In this document: in pieces, positions 34,889 through 46,929 of the stretch
Position numbering within the stretch: position 1 is the first letter of the stretch
Layout: every line of letters starts with the position of its first letter
Assembly: GCA_023213395.1 (NCBI GenBank)
Contig: CM041465.1
Coordinates: 207,459,741 to 207,523,740, forward strand
From: Cycas panzhihuaensis
Lineage: Eukaryota; Cycadophyta
DNA length: 64,000 nucleotides
Direction of reading: 5' to 3'
Position numbers and translations under genes: made by a program
The notes under the pieces: model-generated
Told to the model about the DNA's origin: nothing
Seen by the model: the letters and a program-made list of their open reading frames with translations, nothing else
Database searches by the model: none

Positions 34889-34903
34889 TACATATATATA
34901 TAC

Positions 34904-34969
<66 letters not shown>
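34736..34969. repeat. TA/TG/CA/TACA microsatellite, left of the outer Copia
   Basis: Compound simple repeat that ends in about 45 TA units, directly against the Copia LTR. With 48939-51440 it probably formed one locus before the insertion. Confidence 0.95.
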
Positions 34970-34974
<5 letters not shown>

Positions 34975-35346
34975 ATGTGGCAATTAATTATTAAGCTACT
35001 TAGTTAATGTTAATGTGGTTTAATTAAGTGAAAAGATGTAAAGCCAAAAGATGCAACTTATTCAGAGGGTCACAACCCTAATCGAGTGACACCTCTTGAA
35101 GAGTATAAATGCCTTAAGGCCTTGTATATTTATCATCTAAGATCATTGTATCAATCCATTGTGTAATAATCTAAGAGATCCATCAAGGATCCTTTTATGG
35201 TGGTTTTTTTCCCAAAAGGATTTTCCCAGGTAAACTCTTGTATATTATGCATCTGTTATCTGTGTATATTTATTTGTTTGCTTGTTATATATGGTAAAAG
35301 ATTTTGTGGTTAAGAATATTCCTACATGATTTTATGTTTCTGAATA
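34970..35346 (+). repeat. 5' LTR of the outer Copia
   Basis: 377 bp, (A)GTTAATGTGGCAATTAATT to TTTCTGAATA. It aligns end to end with 48562-48938; the terminal CA has become TA. Confidence 0.92.
35104..35110 (+). promoter_or_regulatory. TATA box in the outer Copia 5' LTR
   Basis: TATAAAT in the context GAGTATAAATGCC. The 3' LTR has AATAAAT at the same place, so the box is lost there. Confidence 0.55.
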
Positions 35347-35358
35347 TGGTATCAAACC
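35347..35358 (+). other. Degenerate primer-binding site of the outer Copia
   Basis: TGGTATCAAACC at the end of the 5' LTR, a decayed form of TGGTATCAGAGC. Confidence 0.8.
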
Positions 35359-36648
35359 CATAGGGTCCTACACAGTTGAGGCCTAATGTTGAGTAGAGTA
35401 GTGTGATCGTTGGTTGCTGGATAACACCGTATAACCCAAGACAAGTCTTGAGGGTCCATCAACCCCAGTAATATACAAAAGTAGGCACAGTGTATCGATG
35501 GAGGTTGAAGCAGTGGAGATTACTATTCAACAGAACATAAGGGTTATTGGAGTCAATATTTAGGTGTGAAGCCCATATTTGTGATTAGAGTTGGCTTGTC
35601 AGGGGCCATCCAAAGCTGGTTAAAAGTCTGTTATAAAGATTGATACTTGTAAAGCACATCCTGATGGTGATTTGTCAACTATAAGGACAACCATCTATAT
35701 ATACACATAAATTAGTTCCTTGCGCATCAAAAACACTATAAAATTCAAAGAAAATTAGCTTTTGTGTCCATTAAAAGCACCTTGTCTATATAAAGAAGAT
35801 ATTGAAGCCTTATTTAGACTGTTTTTTACCCTTTATACTAAAATTAGATTGTATTTATTACTCCCACAAATGGCTATGACTAAACTTTGAGTTGTAATAC
35901 CATTATATACGTGAAAGGACCTGTATCTCAGCCATATGTATACTTGAAAGCCCACATATGTATGTTAAAAGATAGTTGGGGCTATTTATATATTGTTTTG
36001 GAAACTTGTATACCTAATTTGGTCATAGTACAATTATACTAAAGCTGGTTGTGTACTTACTAATGTGGCTAGGCACATGTTAGAACCATCTAGACGATTT
36101 TCTATGGCACTTTGTCTTCTTTAAGGTTGGCTGGGAGTAAATATATGTTGGTTGGGCACTAATTCTGTTGGTTGGGTTGTATATAACTTGCGTTATCAAT
36201 TGTTTGGAAGGTCTTCACTCATTTTTTAAGTATGCATGTCTATGTATGAATGCACAGATCGAAAAACTAAAGCGGTAGCCATGACTCCTTAATTCATGTC
36301 GTGCGACTTTTCAATGTATCATTTGATGTTTTATACTAAGGTTTAGTTTTAGTAATATCTTTGATATAATTTTATTGATTTGAAGAATGTGCATTTAGTT
36401 ATAAGAAGTGAACTTTTTGAAATGTTATACTTTTTAGGAATATGCCTTTTGGCATATTCTCCTCAAAGTAAAAATATAAAAAGACCCTTGTATATCTTTG
36501 TTATATGGTATTCTACCTATTGTGAAGTTATTTGAAGTATTTTTTATCTATTTTGAGAGTGGATCGAGGAGATTATATATGTTTTTGACTTGGAGATCGT
36601 GTAGTTTAGCCATATGAAGCTGTTCTTTATTCTGGAGCACATGTTTTT
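35359..36648 (+). other. Leader of the outer Copia, first part
   Basis: No coding signal. It is interrupted at 36648 by the nested Copia and resumes at 44275 (TAGCCATTG), reaching gag at 44498. Confidence 0.7.
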
Positions 36649-36946
36649 TGAAAAGGGTTAATGTTACAAGGTCATTATATTAGTTGATTATTTCAAAAAA
36701 AGGTCTTGAGTGAACTTTAAATTAGATCACTTAAGTGAAATACACTTTCATGTGCATTATGTGTAATTTCATTTCACCTAACTCTAATGCTCCCTCTCTC
36801 AATATAAAAGTAAAAGCTCAATGGAGGAGATTCATTCTTACCTCCCCATTTTGTGAGAGCTACTTTCTTTCTCTCAAGTCTCTCTTACTCCCATGTTTGC
36901 CTTTGTGTTTAGTGCATGGAAATGAAGGATAAATCCACTCTTTTCA
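36649..36946 (+). repeat. 5' LTR of the nested Copia
   Basis: 298 bp, TGAAAAGGGTTAATG to CTCTTTTCA, with intact TG and CA termini. Confidence 0.97.
36803..36810 (+). promoter_or_regulatory. TATA box TATAAAAG in the nested Copia 5' LTR
   Basis: A consensus plant TATA box. The same sequence is kept in the 3' LTR at 44126-44133. Confidence 0.7.
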
Positions 36947-36948
36947 TG

Positions 36949-36960
36949 TGGTATCAGAGC
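36949..36960 (+). other. Primer-binding site of the nested Copia
   Basis: TGGTATCAGAGC, a perfect initiator tRNA-Met site two bases after the LTR. Confidence 0.97.
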
Positions 36961-38978
36961 TTGCTTCCTTCATATTCCTCACTTACACTTGCAATGGAGC
37001 CATTACTTCCTTCTCCCCCATAATCCATGTGGTGAAGGAGATTGTGAAAGTGAATTTAGAAATATTTTCAAGTTATTATGATAGTATATTTTGTATTATT
37101 TACTTTTCCTTTCTTTTTTGTAGGTTTGGAAGCATAATACAAGGAGTTGTAAGGCCCAAGGATTCCAATCCTTTACTATCCATTCATGTTATCTCATTCT
37201 TCGTTTTCTTTTCCCTCTTTTTATCCATTTAATAAGGGGAAATGCTGCCAAAATTTTTCCAGCATTTAGAAAAATGATTGTAAGGGGAGGTTTTACCAAT
37301 TTTTTAAAAAGAATTTCAATCCATTTAAAATATCCATCATTGTATGCTCTCCCCTTTCCCATATTGGGATCCTGGTGATCAAAAAATGATGAAATTTTCA
37401 TATGGTATCATGTGTTAATGAGATATTAGGAAGCTAAAATTTCTATAGAAATTCAATTTGATTGTTGAACTTCATAGGTCTGCAAAATCTTCTACAAAGC
37501 CCCAATTGATGTGATTCCAATTGTTAAAGATGAGACTCTGAGTCTACTTTCTAGCACAAAAATTTACACCTAATTTGGATGTTGTATGAGGAAGTTATTA
37601 CTTTTTTGGTGAATAGTAGTTATTTTTAGTAAGAATTCTAGAAAAATATAATTTCCTAACTTTGTGGGGCTGCCAAAAACTTTCAAGAACTCATTTGGAC
37701 CTAATTCCACTTCCTGAAGATGAATCTCTGAGTCTAGTTTATAGCATAAAAACTAGCACTCCATTTTGACATCATGGGAGAAAATTATTGCTGATTTAGT
37801 GAATACTACTTTCTTTTGTATTGACAAAAAAAAAAAAGTGAAGAAAATTTCTTCCTTCTTTTTATAAGGTTTAAAAGCCCATTGTAAAAGTAAGAAAAAA
37901 ACACCCAGATCAGAGAAATATCTGGTGTCCTCACTCACTTATTAGTATTTCATTTTAGCACTCTAAATCACTTAAAGTAAGCACTCTAAAGACACTTCAA
38001 GCAAGCACTCCAAGCAAGCATTCTATTTTCAGTTAAATGTACGTTTGATGCAATTCGATAATCATTTTACTCTTCCTAAAAGGAACGCATCATATATGTT
38101 ATTTTTTACCATCTTGTACCTGTTCATACACTCACCAAGGTTGAGATACCTTGGTTGAAAGAATGTTGTGCCATAAAAGAGATGTGGGTTTTAAGTTGGG
38201 ATTGGACTAAACTGGAATATTGGCGAGGTTTGGTTAGCCATACCATCGTGCCTTAATCAGGGATCATCCTGATAACCAACTAGGAAAACTAAAACTTTAA
38301 TACAAGATTAAAATATACCTAATTCAATATTTGTCATAGCCATGGTTATTCACATACCACTCTTTAGAGGAGGTATATAGCTGCTCATTGGTGAACTGGG
38401 TGAGGATTGGGAGTACCTAGGCTTCGTTGTAACTTGGATTTCATCACCAAGCACAATTGTGGGTATCACTAGTGAAGGCCAACTTAATTCTACTAGAAGC
38501 CTAGGCATCCTTTCAATAACCTCAACCACATATTAGACACAAGTTAGAGGTTATTGGGTTGATTACGCATCCTATATTTGAGTTTCAAGTTGTGTAAACC
38601 GAATGATGTCAGCTTCTACATTGGCTTATAATCTTGTATATTGATCACTTACTTATTTGTAAAAGGTGATCCATAGTGTAATTACAATCATAGTGCTTCT
38701 CATATTCCTGTTGTGTCAAGTTAATATTTTCCACAAGTGTTAGTGGCTAGTTTTTATCATAGTTCTTCTCATATTCCTACTGCGTTAGGTTAATATTTGT
38801 CACAAGTATTGGTGACTTTTCTCTAAGTTGCTCCCATCATCTTTGAGCAACCATTCTCACTTCTTCTTCCTTCTGCTACACTACTTCATTACATTTCCCA
38901 TTTGTAAATAGTGATTAGTCATTTATTACCATCACTTTTATAGTCCCTTGTTCATTTCTTCCCTTCTAAAAAGACACC
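36961..38978 (+). other. Leader of the nested Copia, with internal duplications
   Basis: Long untranslated leader. Segments starting near 37498 and 37685 are an imperfect direct repeat with a period of about 186 bp (shared GATGA-CTCTGAGTCTA and GTGAATA). A second pair lies near 38690 and 38761, period about 70 bp (shared TTCTCATATTCCT). The latter falls in the antisense fossil frame. Confidence 0.75.
38350..38854 (-). pseudogene. Antisense fossil coding frame in the Copia leader
   Basis: On the minus strand from ATG 38854 the text is protein-like: EKSPILVTNINLTQ, a stop, EYEKNYDKN, a stop, PLTLVENINLTQQEYEKHYD. One frameshift follows, then DQYTRL, ANVEADIIRFTQLETQI, YVVEVIERMPRLLVELSWPS and a Ser/Pro-rich end SSPMSSYIPPLKSGM before the stop at 38350. 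Most stops are TAA or TAG where Gln is expected, consistent with decay of a once-coding strand. The two copies of NINLTQ-EYEK reflect a 70-bp duplication. I do not recognise the protein; a coiled coil is likely in the middle. It may be an antisense ORF of the element or a captured fragment. Confidence 0.5.
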
Positions 38979-40208
38979 ATGTCTTCACAGTTTAAGAAAA
39001 ATGTGAACCGCATTCTAAAAAGGAAAGAAAATTGAGACATGTGGTTCGCTGGTATTAGAAATGCTGCAAAGTGTGAAGGTCTATGGAGAGATCACTTACA
39101 ACCTATACCATTTGTTACAACTATGACTACCACAACTTTTTTAGGAGGAGGTGCTCCAAATGCTCCCACTGAAGCTGCAACTAAACGCCAATGGTAACTT
39201 AATGATGATAAAATCTATGTAGGAATACTGCTTGTCACTGATTATTCCTTGCATAATCTCATTGATGAATTTGTACATGATATAGCATGGAAAGTTCTTG
39301 AGGTTCTTAAGAAGAACTTTAACACTAAATCAGACTTAGAATTTTTTCACTTAATACTGAAGATGAATAAATTGAAAATGCAGAAAGGACATGTAGGTGA
39401 GACAATCAATCTCCTTCGTCTAATCAAGCAAGCTATTGAAGAAGATTTTAAAACTTAATGCATTACATAGGCTTTCTTGATTCAATCATGTCTCCATATC
39501 CTAGATTATAAAAATCTATTGGGAAGTCTTCAATCTAGTGGAACTTTAAAGACCCTAAACTTTGAGGATCTTGTTGATAAGTTCATTAAATTTAATAAGA
39601 CCTTTAATACTAACTTTGCTACTACATCAGATCCAGTTGATGCTACTTTTGAAGTGGAAGAAGATCTCTCTTATACCAAAAATCAAGGTTAATTCTCTCG
39701 TAGAGGTGGTAATTCTCGTAGAAGAGGAAGAGATAGACAACAAGGACAATGTCCTCTTAGTTAACAGGCTCCTCAACTCCAACAAAGATAGTCTCAAGGC
39801 CAAGCCCAAAATAATCAACCTGGACCTAGATCCAGTAATCAGAGACAATCTAACCAGCCTAATACTTAGACTGGAAATCAAACAATTGTGTGCCAAAGGT
39901 GTAATAGAAAAGGACATTATGCCAAAAATTACAGAACTACCACCAACAAACTATCAAGTTATCAACAGTGCCATGGTGCAAATAATATTGATAATACTTC
40001 TTTTAAAGATGCTTTTGGTGGAATGCAATTTGCTCATGCACACCTTCAAAGAATTGGGACCACTTCATCAAATATTGTTGATAGATCCACTAAGTATATT
40101 GAGGCTCATTGTGGCTATGCTTATTCACTTTTGCCTTCACAACTTGGAGTTGCAAATAGTGCCACCTCAAATACTTCATCGTGGAACATGGATACTGGAG
40201 TAACATAA
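38979..40208 (+). pseudogene. Nested Copia gag and protease, decayed
   Basis: ATG 38979 opens MSSQFKKNVNRILKRKEN and meets a TGA after 18 codons and a TAA about 55 codons later. The gag core continues in 39249-39458 (LEVLKKNFNTKSDLEFFHLI, NKLKMQKGHVGETINLL). The zinc knuckle at 39891-39932 reads CQRCNRKGHYAKNY, with the last Cys replaced by Asn or shifted. The protease motif SSWNMDTGVT is at about 40176-40205, with D-T-G intact (Asp codon 40191), followed by a TAA and HMT. Gag would form the particle. Confidence 0.85.
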
Positions 40209-41480
40209 CACATGACTTATCATCACCAGTTCTTTCAAGATTTTGAGTCTGAAGTTCGAGGTGTTGTACACATGGTTGATAAATCATCTCAGTTAGTCAA
40301 AGGACTTGGAACTGTTTACCTAAAACTCCCATGCCTTCCAGATTTTACACTTGTTGATGTTTTATATATTCTTGCTTTGAAGCAGAATCTGCTCTCCCTG
40401 TCCACCCTTGTCTCTCATAGATTTGATATGAGTGTAACTACAAATAATCAAACTCTCTGTGTCATTCACCCTCCTTCAAATACTATGGTTATGACTGGAA
40501 TTCTTGATGGCAAACTTTTTCGCCTAACTAGCTCACCATTCACTAAAGCTAACTATGTTGATGATGAATCTACTTTTACCACAACCCTGACTCCTCAAAA
40601 GTTGTCCCAAGTAGCTCTATGGCATGCTCATATGGGTCATATCAAAATTGATCATTTAAGAGAACTACAAGACACTCTTCCTGGTTTGCCTAAGTTCCCC
40701 TCTAAGCCCTTTAAATGCGAAGCATGTATTATTGCTAAATCTCAAAGACAACCCTTTACTCGTAGTCAGTGGAAATCTAGCCAATCTTTGCAGCTTGTAC
40801 ACTCAGATATATGCGGTCCTATGCCCATCCCTTCTCTCAAATAGAAGTGGTACTATATTAATTTCATTGATGATTTTACCAAGAAAGTATGGGTTGCTTT
40901 TCTTGCAAAGAAAGATGGAGCTTTTTCTATGTTTTAAGCTTTCAAGGCCCACGTGGAAAATGAATCTGGATTCAAGATCAAAATACTCAGGACTAACAAT
41001 AGTGGTGAGTACACATCTAATGAGTTTGAATTGTACCTACATCAACATGGAATCAAACATCAGACCACTGTTGCAAGTAGACCCTAAGAAAATGGAGTTA
41101 TCGAGTGCATGAACAGGACCATCATGAATATGGCTCATACTATGCTGGTATATAAGAATGTCCCTATCTATATTTGGGCTGAGGCTATTTGGACTGCTGT
41201 GTATTACATCAACACTATTAATCCCTCCAAGCTCAGCCCCTGTCCACATGAAATGTGGTATGGATAAACCCCCTCTATCTCCCACTTTAGAATTTTTGGC
41301 TCTACTTATTATGCTCATATTCTAGAGGAACATAGAAATAAGCTCCAAGATAGAGTCATCAAAGATATCTTTGTAGGATACCCTATGGAAAAAAAGGGAT
41401 ACAAGGTTTTCATACCTTCACAGCGTAAAATCATCATCATTAGAGATGTTATCTTTGTAGAGACTGAAAATTAATTACTC
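40209..41480 (+). pseudogene. Nested Copia protease tail and integrase, decayed
   Basis: An open 210-codon run (40212-40844) contains DFTLVDVLYILALKQNLLSL, the pre-integrase block LWHAHMGHIKIDHLRELQ, the zinc-domain part CEACIIAKSQRQPF and the start of the DDE core, LVHSDICGPMPIPSL. After a TAG comes YINFIDDFTKKVWVAFLAKK. The glutamate block NGVIECMNRTIMNMAHTML keeps its Glu, unlike the other integrases here. Further text, YYAHI and IFVGYPMEKKGYKVF, marks the C-terminal part. Stops at MF-AFK and SRP-ENG fit lost Gln codons. Confidence 0.87.
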
Positions 41481-41989
41481 AGACTTGACTCCAAAATGCC
41501 TTTATACCGATTTAATGATGCTACTGAATTTAATGTCCAAATTCCAAAAATTAGGGGGGGAGATGCTGAACGGTTGCTTAAAATCTTGGAATCTAATAAT
41601 AGAGCCTCAGAGGATATAAGTTGTGACTCCCATCCAATGTGTACATATCCAGCACCATCATTTATGAACAGCCAAGTTGATAAAGGCAAAGCCATAGCAG
41701 AAGGATCATCTTCTCTAACATCTGTGACTGGCCCATCTTCTCTAGCATTGTTAACTTCCTTCGTACCAAATATTTCACATGATCCTTTTTAGGATCAAAA
41801 CAAAGATCAAGAGGTTGTGGAAATGAAAACATCATTCCCAACTTGAGGTTTTCGTGAAGCCTACCAGCTACACAAGGACATGCGACCAGATGAGATAGGC
41901 AAAATTGGCACTAGAAGTGCCCATAGAGCAAGGATGCATGAATCACTTTACATTGAGCTTGAACCACCAGAATTACATCTTGCTCTTAA
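41481..41989 (+). other. Linker between nested Copia integrase and RT
   Basis: A variable Ser/Pro-rich region with an open run at 41496-41792. No domain is seen, which is normal for Copia polyproteins. Confidence 0.6.
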
Positions 41990-43500
41990 TGAATAGCCCC
42001 TAATGTACCAAGAAGTTATAAATCATGTAACTTGGAGAAATTCCATAAATGAAGAGTACCAATCTCTTATTAAGAATAGTACATGGGAGCTTGTTGATCT
42101 ACCACTTGGAAGAAAGGTAGTTCAAAATAAATAGGTGTTCAAAAACAAGTATAGATCAGATGGCACCCTAGAAAAACACAAGGCGAGGTTGGTAGCAAAA
42201 GGATTCACGTAAAGGGAAGGCATTGACTACTCTAAAATCTTTGCTCCTATAACCAAGTAGCCTACAATCAGAACTCTTATAGTCTTGGCTACTCAACAGG
42301 GTTGGAAAATCCACCAACTCGATGTTAAGACCGCATTTCTTAATGGGGACCTTAAAGAAGAAATTTATATGGCTTAGCCAAAAGGATACGAGATTGTTGG
42401 TCAGGAGCATAAAGTTTGCAAGCTCAAAAAGTCCTTGTACGGCCTAAAGCAAACCCCTCGTGCTTGCTTTACCAAGTTGTTTGAAAGAATGAGGTAACTT
42501 GGATATGAGATTTGTGACTATCAAGATATTGATGCAACATTATTCATCAAGCATCAAAATGATAAAGTCACTTACCTCTTAATCTTTGTGAATGACATGC
42601 TAATAACGGGGAATAGTGAACAGGTAATCAGCCAACTTAAGAAGGACCTTGCTAAAATTTTTGAATTGTCTAACCTCAGGTTGATGAAATATTACTTGGG
42701 AATTGAAATAACTCAAAAGAATGGTAAAATCTTTCTCTCCCAAGAAAAATATATCAACAATCTTCTGATAAAGTTTCAGTTGGAAGGTGTTTGACCAGTG
42801 GATACACCTATGGAGCCTAATATTAAACTCTCAGTTGATGGTGATATTAGGGAGGTAGACACGATACTTTACAGGCAACTTTTAGGTAGTCTCATCTATA
42901 CTACCAACACAAGGCCAGATATTGCACACTCTATCAGCATTATTGTAAGATTCATGATAAATCCTAAGTAGAATCATTGGCAGTATTGCAATACAGTGTT
43001 GCGATTACTAAAGACGACTAGCAAATATGGTCCATTGTATGAACCTAACATAAAATTCAAACTTTATGCATACACAAACTCAGACTTTACCAAAGATAAA
43101 GACACAGGAAGATCTACATCTAGGTACATAACATTTCTTGGAATGGCACCAATATCATAGAGATCCAGACGGCAGAAGATAGTTACAGACTCAACTACCG
43201 AAGTTGAGTATATTGCTACTTCTGAGACAAGCAAGGAGGTGATATGGCTTAGAAAATTGTTGAATACATTAAATGCCATACAAACAAGTTCTACTAGCTT
43301 ACATGTAGATAATCAATCTATAATCCAAATGGCTAAAAATCCTGTATTTCATGATCGTACCAAACATATAAGTACGAAAGTCCATAGAATTAGAGAACTA
43401 GTTCATGATGGCATAATTCAACTGGAGTACTGACCTATAGCAGATCAAGTGGCTGATATCTTCACCAAACCACTAAAGAGGATGAAGTTTGAATAATTTT
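41990..43500 (+). pseudogene. Nested Copia reverse transcriptase and RNase H, decayed
   Basis: RT blocks in order are SINEEYQSLIKNSTWELVDL, EKHKARLVAKGFT, WKIHQLDVKTAFLNGDLKEE, KKSLYGLKQTPRACF and, at the catalytic site, FVNDMLITGN (42585), where Y-V-D-D is expected; one Asp has become Asn. Then LMKYYLGIEI, DTPMEPNIKLS-like text and LLGSLIYTTNTRPDI. RNase H shows DSTTEVEYIATSETSKEVIW, LHVDNQSIIQMAKNPVFHDR, TKHISTKVHRIRELV and DIFTKPLKRMKFE at 43450-43490. Stops replace Gln (KGFT-REG, YMA-PKG) and Trp (NK-VFK) codons. Confidence 0.92.
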
Positions 43501-43960
43501 GAAAGCAACTCAACCTTACGGCCTCCATCTCTAACTGATTGAAGGAGATGATAATAGGACCATCATACTCTGTCTCATTCGTGAAAATCCCTTATGGGCA
43601 CAAAAGGACAAGAGTAAGTCTCTACTCTATCCCATTCGTGAAAACCCCTTGTGGGCACAAAAGGATAAGGGTTGTATCATTTTAGAAAATCAGAACCTGT
43701 GAAAACTCCAAAGGGTATGGGGGATGACCAAATGGTATATGAAGACTCAGTAGATTTCAGCTACAAAATTCATTGTACCGATTGGCTATCTGGCTTCATT
43801 TAAAGAGCCGCCTAAGCCAGGTTAGTAGATTAGAAAATTTGTGGGTTTTCTTCCCTATGAGGGTTTCCCATAAAAGTGTTATAGTAGTTTGCTTTATAAG
43901 AGACTCAAATGAAGACCTCATAGGATAGAATAAAATAGGATGAAATGACCTTCTACCATT

Positions 43961-43971
43961 AAGGGGGAGAT
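43961..43971 (+). other. Polypurine tract of the nested Copia
   Basis: AAGGGGGAGAT directly before the TG of the 3' LTR. Confidence 0.93.
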
Positions 43972-44269
43972 TGAAAAGGGTTAATGTCACAAGGTCATTA
44001 CCTTAGTTGATTATTTTGAAAAAGGGTCTTGAGTGAACTTTAAATTAGATCACTTAAGTGAAATGCACTTTCATGTGCATTATGTGTGATTTCATTTCAC
44101 CTAACTCTAATGCTCCCTCTCTCAATATAAAAGTAAAAGCTCAATATGGGAGATTCATTCTTACCTCCCCATTTTGTGAGAGCTACTTTCTTTCCCTAAA
44201 GTCTCTCTTGCTCCCATGTTTACCTTTGTGTTTAGTGCATGGAGATGAAGGATAGATCCACTCTTTTCA
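43972..44269 (+). repeat. 3' LTR of the nested Copia
   Basis: 298 bp, equal in length to the 5' LTR, with 17 differences and no indels by eye. Confidence 0.97.
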
Positions 44270-44497
44270 TTTTTTAGCCATTGTTAGTGTCAGTTGTGAT
44301 ATTTAGTGGCTATTTAAAGTCATTTGTTGATGGTTAAGGAGGTGTAAACAGTCAGTGGCTCACTTAACGTGGGTATGGTTGGTGTTGGCTACCTTTAGAA
44401 GCATGCTCATGAGATAGAAAAGAACACAGGGGTGTATTTTATCTTGCAAACATTCATTTTGGTGTTGTTTAACCCATATTGAAGCCTGTTTCTCAAG

Positions 44498-45360
44498 ATG
44501 GAGTGCATTATGCCTAAAGCTATCCTCAATGGTAACAATTTTAGTGAGTGTAAGGCCAATATGGAACTAATTCTAATGGTGAATCAACTCTAGGGAATCA
44601 CAAAGGTGAAAGTGGATGAGATTTTATTAGACCATAAGGACTATATTTATCTCAAAGAGAAGCAATTTATGGCCATAGGACTGTTGAAACTATCACTTAC
44701 GCAAGACCAGAAAGCATTGGTTCATAATCTTAATGAACCAACAGAGATATGGAGAAAACTATGTGACACATTTGAAAAGAAGCAGATGAATAGATGTCTG
44801 GCACTAATGTTGGAATTACTCAACTCGTATGTGGAGGATGAGAATAACATCAACTCCTACCTTAACAAGATTACCGACTTGAAGAATAAGCTAGAGGAAT
44901 TGAAGCCAAACTCGATTGATGATGCGTTGTTATTTGCAATAATCATGTTAAAATTACCAGTTATCTTTGCCACATTCTAGACCATTTATGGTAGAGATGA
45001 AGTGATGGAAGCAAAGATATTAGATAGGCTTAAAAACTTGATTCTAGCTAAGAATGCCAAGCTCAAACATCATGGTATGCTTGGAGATTCAGGTTCAAGT
45101 TAGGCCTTAGACATGAAAACTCAGAGGAAGGAGGTGTCTAAGGAGGAGAAGATCACACAACAGTTAGGAGAAAATTCTCAAGACAAAAGGAAGTTCAATG
45201 GGAAATGCAATTATTGCAAGAAGGATGGTCACCGCAAGAAGAATTGTTAGTTCAAGCGTCGTGACAAGTGCAAAGTCAGCTAAGATGATAAAAGGAAGAA
45301 CATTGATGCTTACTATATCTGAGCAAAAGCCTTATTAACTGAATATGATTAAAGAGATTA
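44498..45360 (+). pseudogene. Outer Copia gag, decayed
   Basis: ATG 44498 opens MECIMPKAILNGNNFSECKA. After one TAG an open 124-codon run (44606-44980) shows the UBN2-type gag core: KEKQFMAIGLLKLSLTQDQK, EIWRKLCDTFEKK, LALMLELLNSYVEDENNIN and ITDLKNKLEELKPNSIDDAL. The zinc knuckle at 45206-45247 is complete: CNYCKKDGHRKKNC (CX2CX4HX4C). A TAG follows in the place of Trp or Gln. This is the best preserved nucleocapsid motif in the window. Confidence 0.9.
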
Positions 45361-46640
45361 TTGGGTGCTTGACTCTGAAGCAAAGAAGCATATTTCTTAC
45401 TAGAGGCAAAACTTTGATATAATAACTTCAAATCAGAGTGGTACTCAGATTATTCTTCCTGATGCTCATGTCTTTCCAGTAGAAGGTATCGATGAAGTTT
45501 CCATTATAGAAGGTAAATTTACTGGGATGTATTAGCACCGAAGATGCAATTGAACCTTCTTTTAGCTCAGGAGATCTGCAAATAAGGTATGAAGGTAGAG
45601 CTCTATGATGACAAATACCTAATTAAGGATCTAAAACTAAACTTTGTTGTCATAACTACTAGGAAAGTCAGGGACAACTTATGGGTGTTTGAAAAGTTAC
45701 AATCTTAGAAGAAGTCTTACGCATTTGTTTCCAATGCAAATGACATAATTAAGTTGTGGCACAATCCCCTCAATCACCTTAATTATAGGAGCATTGCACT
45801 GTGGAAGAGGTTGATGATGGTGGAAGGATTATCGTCGATTACCTACTCAGATGGTGTGTGCAAAGGATGCATGTATGGCAAGTACCACTGCTACCCTTTT
45901 TCTAAGGATAATGCCTAGAGAGCCAAGGAGAAGTTAGAGCTTGTACATTCAGATCTAATAGGCCCTCTCCCTAACCCTTCAATATCAGGAGCCTGTTATA
46001 TCCTTGTATTTGTGGATAACTACACTTGGAAGGCCTGGGTTTACTTTCTCAAGAACAAGTCAGTTGAGTTTGATCACTTTCGTGATTGGAAAGCAATGGT
46101 TGAAAATGAATATGATAAGAAAATAAAGTTATTAAGAAGTGATAACGGTAAGGAGTACGACAACAATGCATTCAATAAGTTCTATCGTGATCATGGTATA
46201 AAGTAGGAATTTACAATCTCGTATACCCCACAATAGAATGGAGTTGCTAAAAGAAAGAATTGTACCATGATAGAGATGGTGAGGTGTATGGTGCATGCTC
46301 AAAACCTACCACCAAAATTTTGGGCAGAAGCTGTGGTGACTGCTATTTATATTTTAAACTGGGTACCCACTCAAGCAGTTCATAGCATGACCCCTGAAGA
46401 GAAATGGACCAATCATAAACCTGTCATTAGCCATTTAAGAACGTTTTGGTGTATCACATATGCCCACATCCTAAATGATACCTGAAAGAAGATAGATTGA
46501 AAAAGTATAAAGTGCACATTAATGGGGTATTACATAGAGAAAAAATCCTACAGACTATGGGATCCATTGGGAGAAAACATTGTAGTTAGTTAGGATGTCA
46601 AATTTGATGAGACATTAACGTATCATGTTGATCGATCATC
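45361..46640 (+). pseudogene. Outer Copia protease and integrase, decayed
   Basis: The protease reads YWVLDSEAKKHIS (Asp codon 45371); the usual D-S-G is D-S-E. The pre-integrase zinc block shows CKGCMYGKYHCYPF and the core starts LVHSDLIGPLPNPS. An open run at 46012-46206 carries DNYTWKAWVYFLKNKS and LLRSDNGKEYDNNAF. The Glu block reads NGVAKRKNCTMIEMVRCMVH, with catalytic Glu changed to Lys. Then an open 72-codon run has LPPKFWAEAVVTAIYILNWV and SHLRTFWCITYAH. Confidence 0.9.
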
Positions 46641-46929
46641 AAAGGAGCCTTTTTATACCCCCCTTATTCCCATTCCTAGATTCATCAAGTGAAGAGGACA
46701 ATGAGTTAGTCACTGAAACACCTAAGGAAATAGGATTGAGTGGGATGAGTAATAGTGAGGATCCACCACAAGTTGAAGTACTTCCAGCAATATATCCTTC
46801 AATACCTTTATAGGCAAGGAAGACTATAGAAGATTCCAGTGTGGTGATACAAACCTTAACTAATGATCAAAGAATACAAAGTCAGCATGCTAGTCGAACT
46901 TTGCTGGTAGACACCAATGATTCTAGTGA
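46641..46929 (+). other. Linker between outer Copia integrase and RT
   Basis: An acidic, variable stretch (SSEEDNELVTETP) without a domain. Confidence 0.6.

Larger units (their letters stand above)
36649..44269 (+). mobile_element. Nested complete Ty1/Copia retrotransposon, decayed
   Basis: Two 298-bp LTRs (36649-36946 and 43972-44269) differ at 17 sites (5.7%). The 5-bp duplication TTTTT lies at 36644-36648 and 44270-44274. It has a perfect primer site, a polypurine tract, and gag, PR, INT, RT and RNH in Copia order. It sits in the leader of the outer Copia in the same orientation. The 2-kb leader is unusually long and holds an antisense fossil frame. Stops in every domain show it is dead, though younger than its host. 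Confidence 0.96.

Noticed and set aside
34683-34975. Two short frames rich in Tyr, Ile, His and Val
   Set aside because: Simple-repeat translation at the left edge of the outer Copia.
36735-36932. 65-codon frame, near-identical at 44058-44255
   Set aside because: Both are the same stretch of the two LTRs of the nested Copia; untranslated terminal repeat, not a gene.
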